A stretch of DNA of 64,000 nt, from contig CAISDV010000122.1 in the NCBI GenBank assembly GCA_903884185.1, positions 1-64,000 of the forward strand, read 5' to 3'. Shown here in pieces: positions 15,778 to 23,930 of this stretch. The position numbers were made by a program, and so were the translations under genes. The notes below the pieces were generated by a model that saw nothing but the letters and a program-made list of their open reading frames with translations, had not been told where the DNA came from and did no database searches. Within the stretch, counting starts at the first letter, position 1. Each line of letters starts with the position of its first letter. Source of the stretch: an uncultured Chitinophagaceae bacterium. GTDB taxonomy: Bacteria > Bacteroidota > Bacteroidia > Chitinophagales > Chitinophagaceae.

Positions 15778-16329
15778 ATGAAAAAAATCAGAATAATATT
15801 CGGCTTACTCGTATTAGCTTCTTTTACTCTGTCGTTTGTGAATTCTGAAGACTGGTTTCTATTTGAAACAAAAAAATGTAAACTCCTTTTTCCAAAAAAA
15901 CCTACCGAAAGTTCGCAAACTGTCCCATCAGCAATCGGCGACCTGGAGTTAAAAATGTACATGTACGAGGTAACTGACACCACAAAGGACGACAACCTTC
16001 TTTACATGCTAATGGAAACCAACTACCCCGATAGCCTGATCAATTCAGATAAGAAAGATTTATTAGATAATTTTTTTAGAAATGCTATAGATGGCTCTGC
16101 AAATAATGTTCAGGGCAGTAAGATACTTACTGAAACAAAGATTGAACTTGCCGGCTTCCCGGGAAGAGAGGCCAGGGTCAGCCTTAATGTAGGTGTACCA
16201 TGTATCAATAAAATGCACTTCTATTTAGTAAAAAATAAAATGTACATACTCGAAGTGATTACTGACGCGAGAAAAGATTTTAATAAGTCAATGGACAAGT
16301 TTATGAATTCTTTTGCTTTGACAAACTAG
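15778..16329 (+). CDS. Hypothetical secreted protein
   Basis: A 183-residue protein with a signal peptide (about residues 1-24, MKKIRIIFGLLVLASFTLSFVNS). The mature part has strands around WFLFETKKCKLLFPKKPTE and DLELKMYMYEV, a helix LLDNFFRNAIDGSANN, then KIELAGFPGREARVSLN and the closing strand-helix INKMHFYLVKNKMYILEVITD with FNKSMDKFMNSF. This order (beta, long loop, GFPGRE, then a FxxSF terminus) is like PsbP-type lipocalin-adjacent secreted proteins of Bacteroidota. I do not recognise a named family with confidence. It is the third gene in the apaG direction. Confidence 0.7.
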   Translation: MKKIRIIFGLLVLASFTLSFVNSEDWFLFETKKCKLLFPKKPTESSQTVPSAIGDLELKMYMYEVTDTTKDDNLLYMLMETNYPDSLINSDKKDLLDNFFRNAIDGSANNVQGSKILTETKIELAGFPGREARVSLNVGVPCINKMHFYLVKNKMYILEVITDARKDFNKSMDKFMNSFALTN

Positions 16330-16360
16330 GCTTGTCACTATAGAATAGAGATATAAGTTA

Positions 16361-17392
16361 TCACCTTGGTTTATACTTCGCTTCTTCAAACAATTGTTTC
16401 GCCGGCATTTTCATTAACTCATCCAGTGTTTTCTTTTCATTTTTACTCATCCATTTTTTTACGATCTGCCATCCAACAAATTGCCCAATAAAACCAGGTG
16501 CAGCAGTGCCTAATTCAGGTGTACCGGGGCCATCATTCATATACATACCTGTTTGGCTGGGATCCTCTGAATAAAGAAGGTCATTCTGCGCAAAGTAGCT
16601 CCAGATGGCAGTTTCATTGTGATAACAATCATCCAGCTGTTTTTGTGTGTATCCCGTTTTTATACTATCGGCCGTCTCAGGAAGCAATGCATCCAGCATA
16701 TACAAACGTTTTCCCGATTCGATCATCTGTTCCACCAATGGCCGCCCGGAACTATTATCAGGATATATATCATCTATAATATTTTTAATACAGTTGACAG
16801 GAATGTATGGCGCTTCAAATTTCCGGGAAACAAAAGAAGGATATAATTGTTGTACAGATCCTGTTTGGTATAATGAAAAATCTTTTCCCAAATGCAGTTG
16901 CAATCCAATACCCAACCCGTCGCGGGTGATCACATCTCCCGAAACACCATTGGCTGTTTTAAATACTGCATCTACCGGCCCAACAAAAGTGAATAGTTTC
17001 TCGGGCAGTTTATATGAAGGGAAATAATACTTTACAAACCGCAAGCCTTTTTTAATTTCTTTTTCAACGGGGTTAAAATCAGCAAATATTTTGGCCGATG
17101 AATCATACACGGTTTTGTACATCCTGATAAATTGCCTTACCTCCTTCATCGCGGTGTCTGGATTGGCATTGGCGCCCATCACCCTGTAGAAAAAATCTTT
17201 TGCAAAGCCGGGGTATTGATGAAAAAGTGTTTCCAGTGAAGCATCCAGGTGAGTAGTATCCATCGCAAAAAAATCCTTCTCAAATCTTACCACATCCAGT
17301 TTAATGGCAATATTAGATACATCTGGGATATTTTTTTTGCCGCTGCATCCGGCAATCAATACGATCAATAAAAGGAAGCCTGTTCGTTTCAT
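16361..17392 (-). CDS. gldB: Gliding motility lipoprotein GldB
   Basis: A 343-residue lipoprotein with signal peptide and lipobox LIAG-C (Cys16). The mature N terminus DVSNIAIKLDVVRFEKDFFAMDT is the characteristic start of GldB, followed by the FHQYPGFAKDFFYRVMG segment, KRFVKYYFPSYKLPEKLFTFVGPVDA, the HLGKDF stretch, and the C-terminal PGTPELGTAAPGFIGQFVGWQIVKKWM. GldB is one of the core gliding/type IX-associated proteins in Flavobacterium johnsoniae and is widespread in Bacteroidota whether or not they glide. No other gld gene is near, which is common for gldB. Confidence 0.9.
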   Translation of the reverse strand: MKRTGFLLLIVLIAGCSGKKNIPDVSNIAIKLDVVRFEKDFFAMDTTHLDASLETLFHQYPGFAKDFFYRVMGANANPDTAMKEVRQFIRMYKTVYDSSAKIFADFNPVEKEIKKGLRFVKYYFPSYKLPEKLFTFVGPVDAVFKTANGVSGDVITRDGLGIGLQLHLGKDFSLYQTGSVQQLYPSFVSRKFEAPYIPVNCIKNIIDDIYPDNSSGRPLVEQMIESGKRLYMLDALLPETADSIKTGYTQKQLDDCYHNETAIWSYFAQNDLLYSEDPSQTGMYMNDGPGTPELGTAAPGFIGQFVGWQIVKKWMSKNEKKTLDELMKMPAKQLFEEAKYKPR

Positions 17393-17520
17393 ACACGAAT
17401 AAACAAAACTTATTTGGGGTAGGTTGTAAGTTTTTTGTGAAAATTTGGTGGATAGGAGATAGACAAATGGGACGTGAAAGAAATGGCTTAAGACAGCTGA
17501 ATGAGGTGTGGGACATTGGG

Positions 17521-17585
17521 ATCATGGCAAATCGTACATCGTATATCCGAAATCGTACATCCCACATCATACATCTAACATATTC
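17521..17585. repeat. CGTACATC-type degenerate repeats
   Basis: Successive ATCGTACATC, GTATATCCGA, ATCGTACATC, CCACATC, ATACATCTAACAT units occur in the gap before nadE. The same family recurs at 37196-37265 and 37425-37500. Confidence 0.6.
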
Positions 17586-17586
17586 T

Positions 17587-17594
17587 TATCTTTG
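17587..17594 (+). promoter_or_regulatory. Candidate -7 box of nadE abutting the start codon
   Basis: TATCTTTG exactly matches TAnnTTTG and ends 4 bases before the ATG at 17599, implying a leaderless or nearly leaderless mRNA. Confidence 0.5.
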
Positions 17595-17598
17595 TATC

Positions 17599-19281
17599 AT
17601 GAAAATTTTCCTGGCGCAGCAGAATTATCATATCGGGAATTTCGAAAGCAATACCGCTAAGATCATCGCAGCCATTGAGGAGGCAAAACAGCAGGGCGGC
17701 GACCTGATCGTATTCAGCGAAATGAGTGTTTGTGGCTACCCTGCCAGGGATTTTGTTGAGTTCAGCGATTTTATCAATAAATGTTATGCATCGATAGACC
17801 TTATCAGGCAGCATGCGGATACTATTGGTGTATTGATAGGCTCTCCCGCAAGAAATCCTGCCCGTGATGGCAAACGCCTGTTCAATGCAGTATTTTTTCT
17901 TTATGAGAAAGAAATAAAAGCCGAGATACACAAAACTTTATTGCCCAACTATGATGTGTTTGATGAATACAGGTATTTTGAACCTTCGTATGAATGGAAG
18001 ACGATAACATTTAAAGGAAAGAAATTAGCGGTTACTATTTGTGAAGATATCTGGAACCTGGGCGATCATCCTTTGTACCGAATTTGTCCGATGGATAAAT
18101 TGATGTCTGAATCACCAGATATAATGATCAACCTGAGCGCCTCGCCTTTTGATTATACGCATGATGAAGATAGAAAGGCCATCATCAAATCAAATGTTCT
18201 CAAATATAAATTGCCGATGTTCTACTGCAATGCGGTGGGAAGCCAGACTGAGATAGTGTTTGATGGCGCCTCACTGATATTTGACAAGGATGCAAATCTG
18301 TGCAAAGCATTGCCCATGTTTGCCGAAGCAATGGAAAGTGTGGTATTGAATGATGATGGAACAATAGATGCCCCTATCATTGAACCTGCCAGCAGGATGC
18401 CCGATAAAGAACTCACCCCATCAGGACTGGAAGAAGAATTAAATATTGCACAGGTATATGATGCATTGATCCTTGGCACCAGGGATTATTTTTCAAAAAT
18501 GGGATTTACAAAAGCAATTCTTGGATCGAGTGGTGGGATCGATTCAGCAGTTACGATCGCTATCGCATGCGAAGCTTTGGGAAAAGAAAATGTAAGAGCA
18601 GTGCTGATGCCCTCACCATATTCCACTTCACATTCTGTTGACGATGCAGTTACGCTGAGTAAAAATATTGGCAACCCTTACGATATCATCCGCATTGATG
18701 ATGTATATGGATCATTTCTTGAAACACTCAAACCTATTTTCAATGGACTTCCTTTTTCTTTGGCCGAAGAAAATATACAAAGCCGCAGCAGGGGAAATAT
18801 CCTGATGGCCATTGCCAATAAATTTGGATATATCCTCCTCAACACTTCCAACAAAAGTGAACTGGCAACGGGTTATGGAACTTTGTATGGAGATATGGCG
18901 GGTGGATTGGGTGTGCTGGGTGATTGTTACAAATTACAAGTGTATGCTCTTGCGCGATATATCAATCGAAAAAAAGAGATCATCCCCAACAATATCATTA
19001 CCAAGGCGCCAAGTGCAGAATTGAGGCCTGATCAAAAAGACAGCGACAGCCTTCCTGATTACTCCGTTCTTGATAAAGTGTTGTACCAATACATTGAGAA
19101 CAGGCTGGGACCGGTAGAGATCAAAGCCCAGGGTTTTGATGCAGCACTAACCGACAGGATCCTCAAAATGGTGAACACCAATGAATACAAACGTAACCAG
19201 TTCTGCCCCATCATCCGAGTATCGCCAAAAGCCTTTGGCATAGGCAGGCGGGTTCCGATAGTGGGAAAATATTTATCCTGA
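17599..19281 (+). CDS. nadE: Glutamine-dependent NAD+ synthetase
   Basis: A 560-residue enzyme making NAD+ from deamido-NAD+, ATP and glutamine. The N-terminal nitrilase-type glutaminase domain has its triad at Glu41 (FSEMSVCGYP), Lys112 (HKTLLPNYD) and Cys148 (TICEDIW). The C-terminal synthetase has the pyrophosphatase loop GSSGGIDSAVT (309-319), followed by LMPSPYSTSHSVDDA and the NTSNKSELATGYGTLYGDMAGG signature. The chosen start is the ATG at 17599. An upstream in-frame start at 17437 would add residues encoded by the CGTACATC repeat tract and lie before the -7 box. All catalytic residues are present. Confidence 0.95.
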   Translation: MKIFLAQQNYHIGNFESNTAKIIAAIEEAKQQGGDLIVFSEMSVCGYPARDFVEFSDFINKCYASIDLIRQHADTIGVLIGSPARNPARDGKRLFNAVFFLYEKEIKAEIHKTLLPNYDVFDEYRYFEPSYEWKTITFKGKKLAVTICEDIWNLGDHPLYRICPMDKLMSESPDIMINLSASPFDYTHDEDRKAIIKSNVLKYKLPMFYCNAVGSQTEIVFDGASLIFDKDANLCKALPMFAEAMESVVLNDDGTIDAPIIEPASRMPDKELTPSGLEEELNIAQVYDALILGTRDYFSKMGFTKAILGSSGGIDSAVTIAIACEALGKENVRAVLMPSPYSTSHSVDDAVTLSKNIGNPYDIIRIDDVYGSFLETLKPIFNGLPFSLAEENIQSRSRGNILMAIANKFGYILLNTSNKSELATGYGTLYGDMAGGLGVLGDCYKLQVYALARYINRKKEIIPNNIITKAPSAELRPDQKDSDSLPDYSVLDKVLYQYIENRLGPVEIKAQGFDAALTDRILKMVNTNEYKRNQFCPIIRVSPKAFGIGRRVPIVGKYLS

Positions 19282-19354
19282 TTTCTGCCCACTCATGTAA
19301 AAAGCCCGGAGATCTGCGATTAAGGCTTATTTTCGGTACTCTAAAAAAACCAAA

Positions 19355-20491
19355 ATGAAAAAGATACTGTTTATACTGGCCGCGGCTATCCCGGCATTTG
19401 CGTTAGCGCAAAAAGAAAATGGCGGTGCCAAAATTGAAGGCACTATTAAAAATGTAAAAGACACCATCAATTGGGTGCTTGTTCAGTATATGGCTGATGG
19501 CAAACGCCTGATGGATAGTAGCGTAGTGGAAAACGGAAAGTATTCTTTCATATTGTCTCTCACTGAACCTACCATGGTCTCTTTCAGAACTAAAAATTCT
19601 TCTAATCCCAAAGCAAGGCTCGTACGCAGGAATGTAGCCAGTGTTTTTCTTGAACCAGGAAAGATCAGTATAGAAAGTGTTGACTCTTTTTCTAACGTGA
19701 CCGTAAAGGGATCGAAAGCCAATACTGAATATGAAAAAATTGTGGCGGCTATGAAACCGTATAATGAAGAAAACCAGAAACTTGCCAGGGAATATTCTGG
19801 TCTTATGAGGGACAATAAAAAAGAGGAAGCTAAAAAATTAGAAGACCAGATGGATGCTTTGTCTGCAAAGAGGAATGAAGAATATATTGCTTATGCAAGA
19901 AATAATCCTACTTCACCCATCGCTGTTTTTGCATTACAGCAGTCCACTTACGAAGACATTGACCTTGCCAAGATCGAACCCATTTTTAATGCATTTCCTG
20001 TTGCAGCACAAAATTCCTTTACCGGTGCAGCATTGAAGCAAAGGCTAGAGATCACCAGACTAACAGCGATCGGTAATACCGCGTTGAATTTTACACAGAA
20101 TGATACTTCAGGTGTAGCAGTAAGCCTTACTTCTTTTCGTGGTAAATATGTATTGGTAGATTTCTGGGCCAGCTGGTGCGGGCCATGCAGGGCTGAAAAT
20201 CCTAATGTGGTAAAGACTTTTAACGCTTATAAGGGTAAGAATTTTAATATCCTGAGTGTTTCATTGGATCAACCGGGTGCAAAAGACAAATGGATAAAAG
20301 CGATACATGATGACAATCTTGCCTGGACACATGTATCTGACCTGCAGTACTGGGATAATGCCGTTGCAAAAGAATACGGCATTCAATCTATTCCAGCCAA
20401 TTTATTGGTTGACCCACAGGGAAAGATCATTGCAAAGAATCTACATGGCGATGACCTTGCAGCAAAACTGCATGCTGTATTAGATAAATAA
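19355..20491 (+). CDS. TlpA-like thiol:disulfide interchange protein with DUF4369 domain
   Basis: A 378-residue exported protein with signal peptide MKKILFILAAAIPAFALA. The DUF4369-type beta domain spans about residues 25-120 (KIEGTIKNVKDTINWVLVQY and the KISIESVDSFSNVTVKGS stretch), followed by a charged helical linker (about 120-195). The C-terminal thioredoxin domain carries the active site WCGPC (Trp274, Cys275, Cys278) and the cis-Pro motif IQSIPANLLVD. Proteins of this kind act in periplasmic disulfide reduction or cytochrome maturation in Bacteroidota. It ends at a bidirectional terminator shared with the converging Usp gene. The start begins the signal peptide. Confidence 0.92.
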   Translation: MKKILFILAAAIPAFALAQKENGGAKIEGTIKNVKDTINWVLVQYMADGKRLMDSSVVENGKYSFILSLTEPTMVSFRTKNSSNPKARLVRRNVASVFLEPGKISIESVDSFSNVTVKGSKANTEYEKIVAAMKPYNEENQKLAREYSGLMRDNKKEEAKKLEDQMDALSAKRNEEYIAYARNNPTSPIAVFALQQSTYEDIDLAKIEPIFNAFPVAAQNSFTGAALKQRLEITRLTAIGNTALNFTQNDTSGVAVSLTSFRGKYVLVDFWASWCGPCRAENPNVVKTFNAYKGKNFNILSVSLDQPGAKDKWIKAIHDDNLAWTHVSDLQYWDNAVAKEYGIQSIPANLLVDPQGKIIAKNLHGDDLAAKLHAVLDK

Positions 20492-20508
20492 TTATCGAAA
20501 GAAAATAT

Positions 20509-20540
20509 AAAAAAAGGCGCCGTAATGCTTACGACGCCTT
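20509..20540. terminator. Bidirectional terminator between tlpA-like and usp genes
   Basis: A hairpin GGCGCCGTAA/TTACGACGCC with one mismatch is flanked by an A-run on the left and a T-run on the right, so it can serve both convergent genes. Confidence 0.85.
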
Positions 20541-20543
20541 TTT

Positions 20544-21380
20544 TTATTCGTGTACCACCATCAATGGAGTATGATTGTGACAGGCCATCATTCTCAGGTG
20601 GCTGCGTTTGAACAGACCTTCAAAAAAGCTGTGCTTTTTAGGTATTGTAATGATCAGGTCGATCTCATTTTTTTCTGCCGCCGAATTGATCGCTTCTGTA
20701 AAATCGTCATTGTCAACAAAGAGGTATACAGGCTGCAATCCTAATAGTAGTTCATCAAGTATTTTCATTTCTTCCCTTTTCTCTGTCGAAAATTTTTCAT
20801 TTATATGATCTACATGCAGTACAAATAATCTGGCTCCGCTTATATTGATCAATTCTCTGATAGGCCCAACGGGCGTGGTCTCGATCATCTTTTTAAAATC
20901 ACAAGCGAGCATGACTCTTTCCAGTTTTACGAAGCGTGCATCTGCCGGAACAATGATAACGGGCACTGTCAGCTGTTTTGCCACACTTACACTATTACTG
21001 CCCATAAGCGTTTCTTCAAGCATCCCTACGCCTGTGATACCCATCACTATGAATTCTATTTTTATCTTTTCGCAAAATGCTTCGATGTTGCTTGTCAATG
21101 CACCAAGCTCGCAAATTGTTTCCAACTCAACTCCATCCATGTCATAATCACGTAATTGAATTGTAGAAAAATGCTGCATATTGGCTTCGCATGATTTTTT
21201 CAACTCATCCACATCGATCATCTGCAGCATCGGTGAAATGGGATCGCCCGTAACAGGGATCTCATAAACATGATACAATATTATCTTTTGAATAGATGCC
21301 TGTTTGGCAAGTTCGATTGCATAGTGAACCGCATTTTTTGCAACAGGAGAAAAATCGGTTGGCACGAGGATCGTTTTCAT
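20544..21380 (-). CDS. Universal stress protein, tandem Usp domains
   Basis: A 278-residue protein with two Usp domains (about residues 1-145 and 150-278). Domain 1 opens with KTILVPTDFSPVAKNAVHYAIELA and ends with the nucleotide-loop-like MGITGVGMLEETLMGSNSVSVAKQLTVPVIIVP (G-x2-G-x9-G-S/N pattern), which suggests ATP binding. Domain 2 (ERVMLACDFKKM) lacks a clean G-x2-G-x9-G loop, so it is probably the non-binding half. Single-gene unit with the 41-bp repeat array immediately upstream of its start (21431-21618). Role: stress protein of unknown partner. Confidence 0.9.
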   Translation of the reverse strand: MKTILVPTDFSPVAKNAVHYAIELAKQASIQKIILYHVYEIPVTGDPISPMLQMIDVDELKKSCEANMQHFSTIQLRDYDMDGVELETICELGALTSNIEAFCEKIKIEFIVMGITGVGMLEETLMGSNSVSVAKQLTVPVIIVPADARFVKLERVMLACDFKKMIETTPVGPIRELINISGARLFVLHVDHINEKFSTEKREEMKILDELLLGLQPVYLFVDNDDFTEAINSAAEKNEIDLIITIPKKHSFFEGLFKRSHLRMMACHNHTPLMVVHE

Positions 21381-21430
21381 AGGGGATTTTTATTCTCCTA
21401 CAGAAAAGACCGTGCCAAGTAGATTACGTA

Positions 21431-21618
21431 AGTCCGACGGAGTCGGGCGACCAGGGAATCCTCGACGGATAATTCCGACAAAGTCAGAAACCCAGGGAAT
21501 CCTCGACGGATAATTCCGACAAAGTCGGAAACCCAGGGAATCCTCGACGGATAATTCCGACAAAGTCGGAAACCCAGGGAATCCTCGACAGAGTCGAGGA
21601 CTAGAGTCGGAGACTAGA
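21431..21618. repeat. 41-bp tandem repeat array made from REP-like units
   Basis: Units start at 21451, 21492, 21533 and 21574 (last one partial), each beginning CCAGGGAATCCTCGACGGA and containing TTCCGACAAAGTCGGAA. The units are near identical with one substitution. Flanks are palindromes GTCCGACGGAGTCGGG and CTCGACAGAGTCGAG. It lies between the Usp start and the thiolase stop. Confidence 0.85.
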
Positions 21619-22789
21619 TGTTTTCAATGATTCCAGCGATCCCCTGCCCACCGCCAACGCAGGCTGTTACAATACCGTATTTTTTATTGAGGCGCTTCAT
21701 ATCATTGAGTAATTGTATGGTTAGTTTACAACCAGTGCACCCGAGTGGATGTCCGAGTGCAATAGCTCCGCCATTAATATTTACAATATCATTATTCAAT
21801 CCCAGTTCACGGATCACAGCTAGTGATTGGGAAGCAAAAGCTTCGTTCAGTTCTATTAATTGAATATCATCCAACTTCATATTTGCCTGCTTCAATACTT
21901 TTGGAACGGCTGCTACAGGGCCCATTCCCATGATGCGTGGGTGCACGCCTGCAGATGCACAATTCACTAAACGGCCAATGGGTTTTAATCCCAGTTCATT
22001 GATCATCTTCTCACCCATCACTATCACAAATGCAGCGCCATCACTTGTTTGTGAAGAATTGCCGGCGGTAACACTTCCGCCTAAAGCAAAAGCAGGTTTC
22101 AGTTTTGCCAATGCTTCAATACTTGTATCGGCACGTACACCTTCATCTGTATCAAAAGTGTAATTGCGAACGGCTTTTTTCCCTTTTTCATTCAGGTAGG
22201 TTTCTTCCACTTTGATGGGAAGTATCCCGCTTTTGAAATAACCGTTTTGTATTGCGCTAAGTGCTTTTTGGTGCGAGTGATATGCAAAAGCATCCTGGTC
22301 TTCGCGATTCACTTTAAATTCTTTTGCTACCGCTTCTGCAGTTAAACCCATGCTCAGGTAATAATCAGGTTCTTCTTTTGCGATTGCATAGGAAGGAACG
22401 GTTTTCCAACCCGCTGTGGGCACCATACTCATACTTTCCGTACCTCCTGCAATGATACAATCGGCCATACCAGTGCGTATTTTAGCCGTTGCCGTGGCAA
22501 TACTTTCCAAACCACTCGCGCAGTAACGGTTGATGGTGATACCTGCCACTTCAATTCCCAAAGCTTTGGCAGCAATGATGCGGCCAAACTGAAGCCCTTG
22601 CTCCGCTTCGGGTACAGCGTTGCCAACGATCACATCATCTACCCGCTTATAATCCAGTTGCGGAACAGATTCCATCAATCCTTTGATCACTTCTACAGCA
22701 AGATCATCTGGACGGTAAAAACGAAGCCCGCCTTTCTTGCTTTTCCCAACTGCGGTACGGTAACCCGCAACGATATATGCTTCCTGCAT
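21614..22789 (-). CDS. Acetyl-CoA C-acyltransferase (thiolase)
   Basis: A 391-residue thiolase of the beta-oxidation or acetoacetyl-CoA type. The nucleophilic Cys90 is in NRYCASGLE, and the catalytic His and second Cys are in [14 protein letters not shown] and ACVGGGQG. Length and motifs are typical and complete. The start is the ATG at 22789 ([15 protein letters not shown]), the conserved thiolase N terminus; the upstream in-frame start at 22837 lies inside the promoter (TTG-N17-TAATTTTG) and would add residues unlike the family. The stop TAG overlaps the end of the 41-bp repeat array. No fadB or other beta-oxidation partner is adjacent. Confidence 0.93.
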   Translation of the reverse strand: MQEAYIVAGYRTAVGKSKKGGLRFYRPDDLAVEVIKGLMESVPQLDYKRVDDVIVGNAVPEAEQGLQFGRIIAAKALGIEVAGITINRYCASGLESIATATAKIRTGMADCIIAGGTESMSMVPTAGWKTVPSYAIAKEEPDYYLSMGLTAEAVAKEFKVNREDQDAFAYHSHQKALSAIQNGYFKSGILPIKVEETYLNEKGKKAVRNYTFDTDEGVRADTSIEALAKLKPAFALGGSVTAGNSSQTSDGAAFVIVMGEKMINELGLKPIGRLVNCASAGVHPRIMGMGPVAAVPKVLKQANMKLDDIQLIELNEAFASQSLAVIRELGLNNDIVNINGGAIALGHPLGCTGCKLTIQLLNDMKRLNKKYGIVTACVGGGQGIAGIIENI

Positions 22790-22809
22790 GGTAAAGAGAT
22801 TTTCTATCC

Positions 22810-22837
22810 CAAAATTAATAAAAAGTTGTTTATGCAA
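22810..22837 (-). promoter_or_regulatory. Bacteroidota-type promoter of the thiolase gene
   Basis: TTG (22837-22835 on the minus strand), 17 bases, then TAATTTTG (22817-22810), an exact -33/-7 pair, 20 bases before the ATG at 22789. Confidence 0.6.
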
Positions 22838-22873
22838 CTAAATCATCTTTGCCGCTAAATATCCCTACAGGTT

Positions 22874-22881
22874 TATCTTCG
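22874..22881 (+). promoter_or_regulatory. Possible -7 box of pyrD near the start codon
   Basis: TATCTTCG, one mismatch from TAnnTTTG, lies 5 bases before the pyrD ATG at 22887. Confidence 0.3.
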
Positions 22882-22886
22882 CATCC

Positions 22887-23930
22887 ATGTATCAGCTGAT
22901 CAGAGAAATTTTATTTTGTTTCCCGCCCGAAGGTGTGCACCATTTTTCGATGAATGCCCTGCGGCAGGCCTGTAAAATCGCTCCTGTCAAAAATTTTATT
23001 TCACATCATTATTCTTTTAGCCATCCGTCTTTAGAAAAAGAGTTGTTTGGGTTGAAGTTTAAAAACCCTGTTGGTTTGGGCGCAGGGTTTGATAAAAATG
23101 CATTGTACCTGGATGAGCTGGAGACATTGGGTTTTGGTTCTGTTGAAATTGGCACCGTTACTGCGCAGCCACAGGATGGCAATGCCAAACCAAGATTGTT
23201 CCGTCTTCCCCAGGACAAAGCACTGATCAACCGAATGGGATTTAATAACCAGGGTGTATATGCGATCAGGGCAAGATTGAGTGAAAGAATTTCCCGGCAA
23301 GGTGATTCAAATAATAAAATGATTATCGGCGGAAATATTGGAAAGAATAAATTCACTGACAATGAAGATGCCTGGAAAGATTATGAGACCTGCTTTACAG
23401 AATTGTTTGATTGCGTGGATTATTTTGTTGTGAATGTAAGCTCGCCCAACACCCCCGGCCTGCGTGAACTGCAGGAAAAAGATTCCCTGCGGAAAATTTT
23501 ATCTCAACTGCAAAATATAAATAATGGCAAAGTAAAACCTAAACCATTATTACTGAAGATCGCACCTGATCTGAGTTACGAGCAACTGGACGATATCATT
23601 AGCCTGGCATTTGAAGTAAAATTAGACGGGCTTGTTGCAAGTAACACAACCATCAGTCGCTCGTTATTAAATACTCCGGCAGCACGTGTACAGTCGATGG
23701 GACCTGGAGGTTTAAGCGGTGCACCATTAGCAGCCGCCAGCACAAAAGTTGTTCGTTATCTTTCCCTTCACACAGATAAAAAGATCCCCATCATTGCCAG
23801 TGGTGGAATTTTTACGGGTAATGATGCAAAAGAAAAATTAGCATCAGGCGCTTCGCTGGTACAGGTATGGACGGGCTTTATTTATGAAGGGCCGGGTATC
23901 GTGAAAAATATTTGCACGGCACTTTGCTAA
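22887..23930 (+). CDS. pyrD: Dihydroorotate dehydrogenase (quinone), class 2
   Basis: A 347-residue flavoenzyme of pyrimidine synthesis, oxidising dihydroorotate with quinone as acceptor. The class-2 hallmark is the N-terminal membrane-association helix region (residues 1-45) before the FMN barrel (GLKFKNPVGLGAGFDKNA). The catalytic Ser motif VNVSSPNTPGLRELQ and FMN loops ASNTTISR, GPGGLSGAPL and IASGGIFTGNDAKEKLASGASLVQVWTGFIYEGP are all present. The protein overlaps the convergent DUF5686 gene by 4 bp at their stops. A possible -7 box abuts the start. Location: inner face of the cytoplasmic membrane. Confidence 0.95.
   Translation: MYQLIREILFCFPPEGVHHFSMNALRQACKIAPVKNFISHHYSFSHPSLEKELFGLKFKNPVGLGAGFDKNALYLDELETLGFGSVEIGTVTAQPQDGNAKPRLFRLPQDKALINRMGFNNQGVYAIRARLSERISRQGDSNNKMIIGGNIGKNKFTDNEDAWKDYETCFTELFDCVDYFVVNVSSPNTPGLRELQEKDSLRKILSQLQNINNGKVKPKPLLLKIAPDLSYEQLDDIISLAFEVKLDGLVASNTTISRSLLNTPAARVQSMGPGGLSGAPLAAASTKVVRYLSLHTDKKIPIIASGGIFTGNDAKEKLASGASLVQVWTGFIYEGPGIVKNICTALC

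Noticed and set aside
17437-17598. Longer N terminus for nadE
   Set aside because: It would translate the CGTACATC repeat tract, and the -7 box lies inside it.
21451-21618. CRISPR array
   Set aside because: The 41-bp units follow one another with no variable spacers, contain long palindromes of the REP family and have no cas genes nearby.
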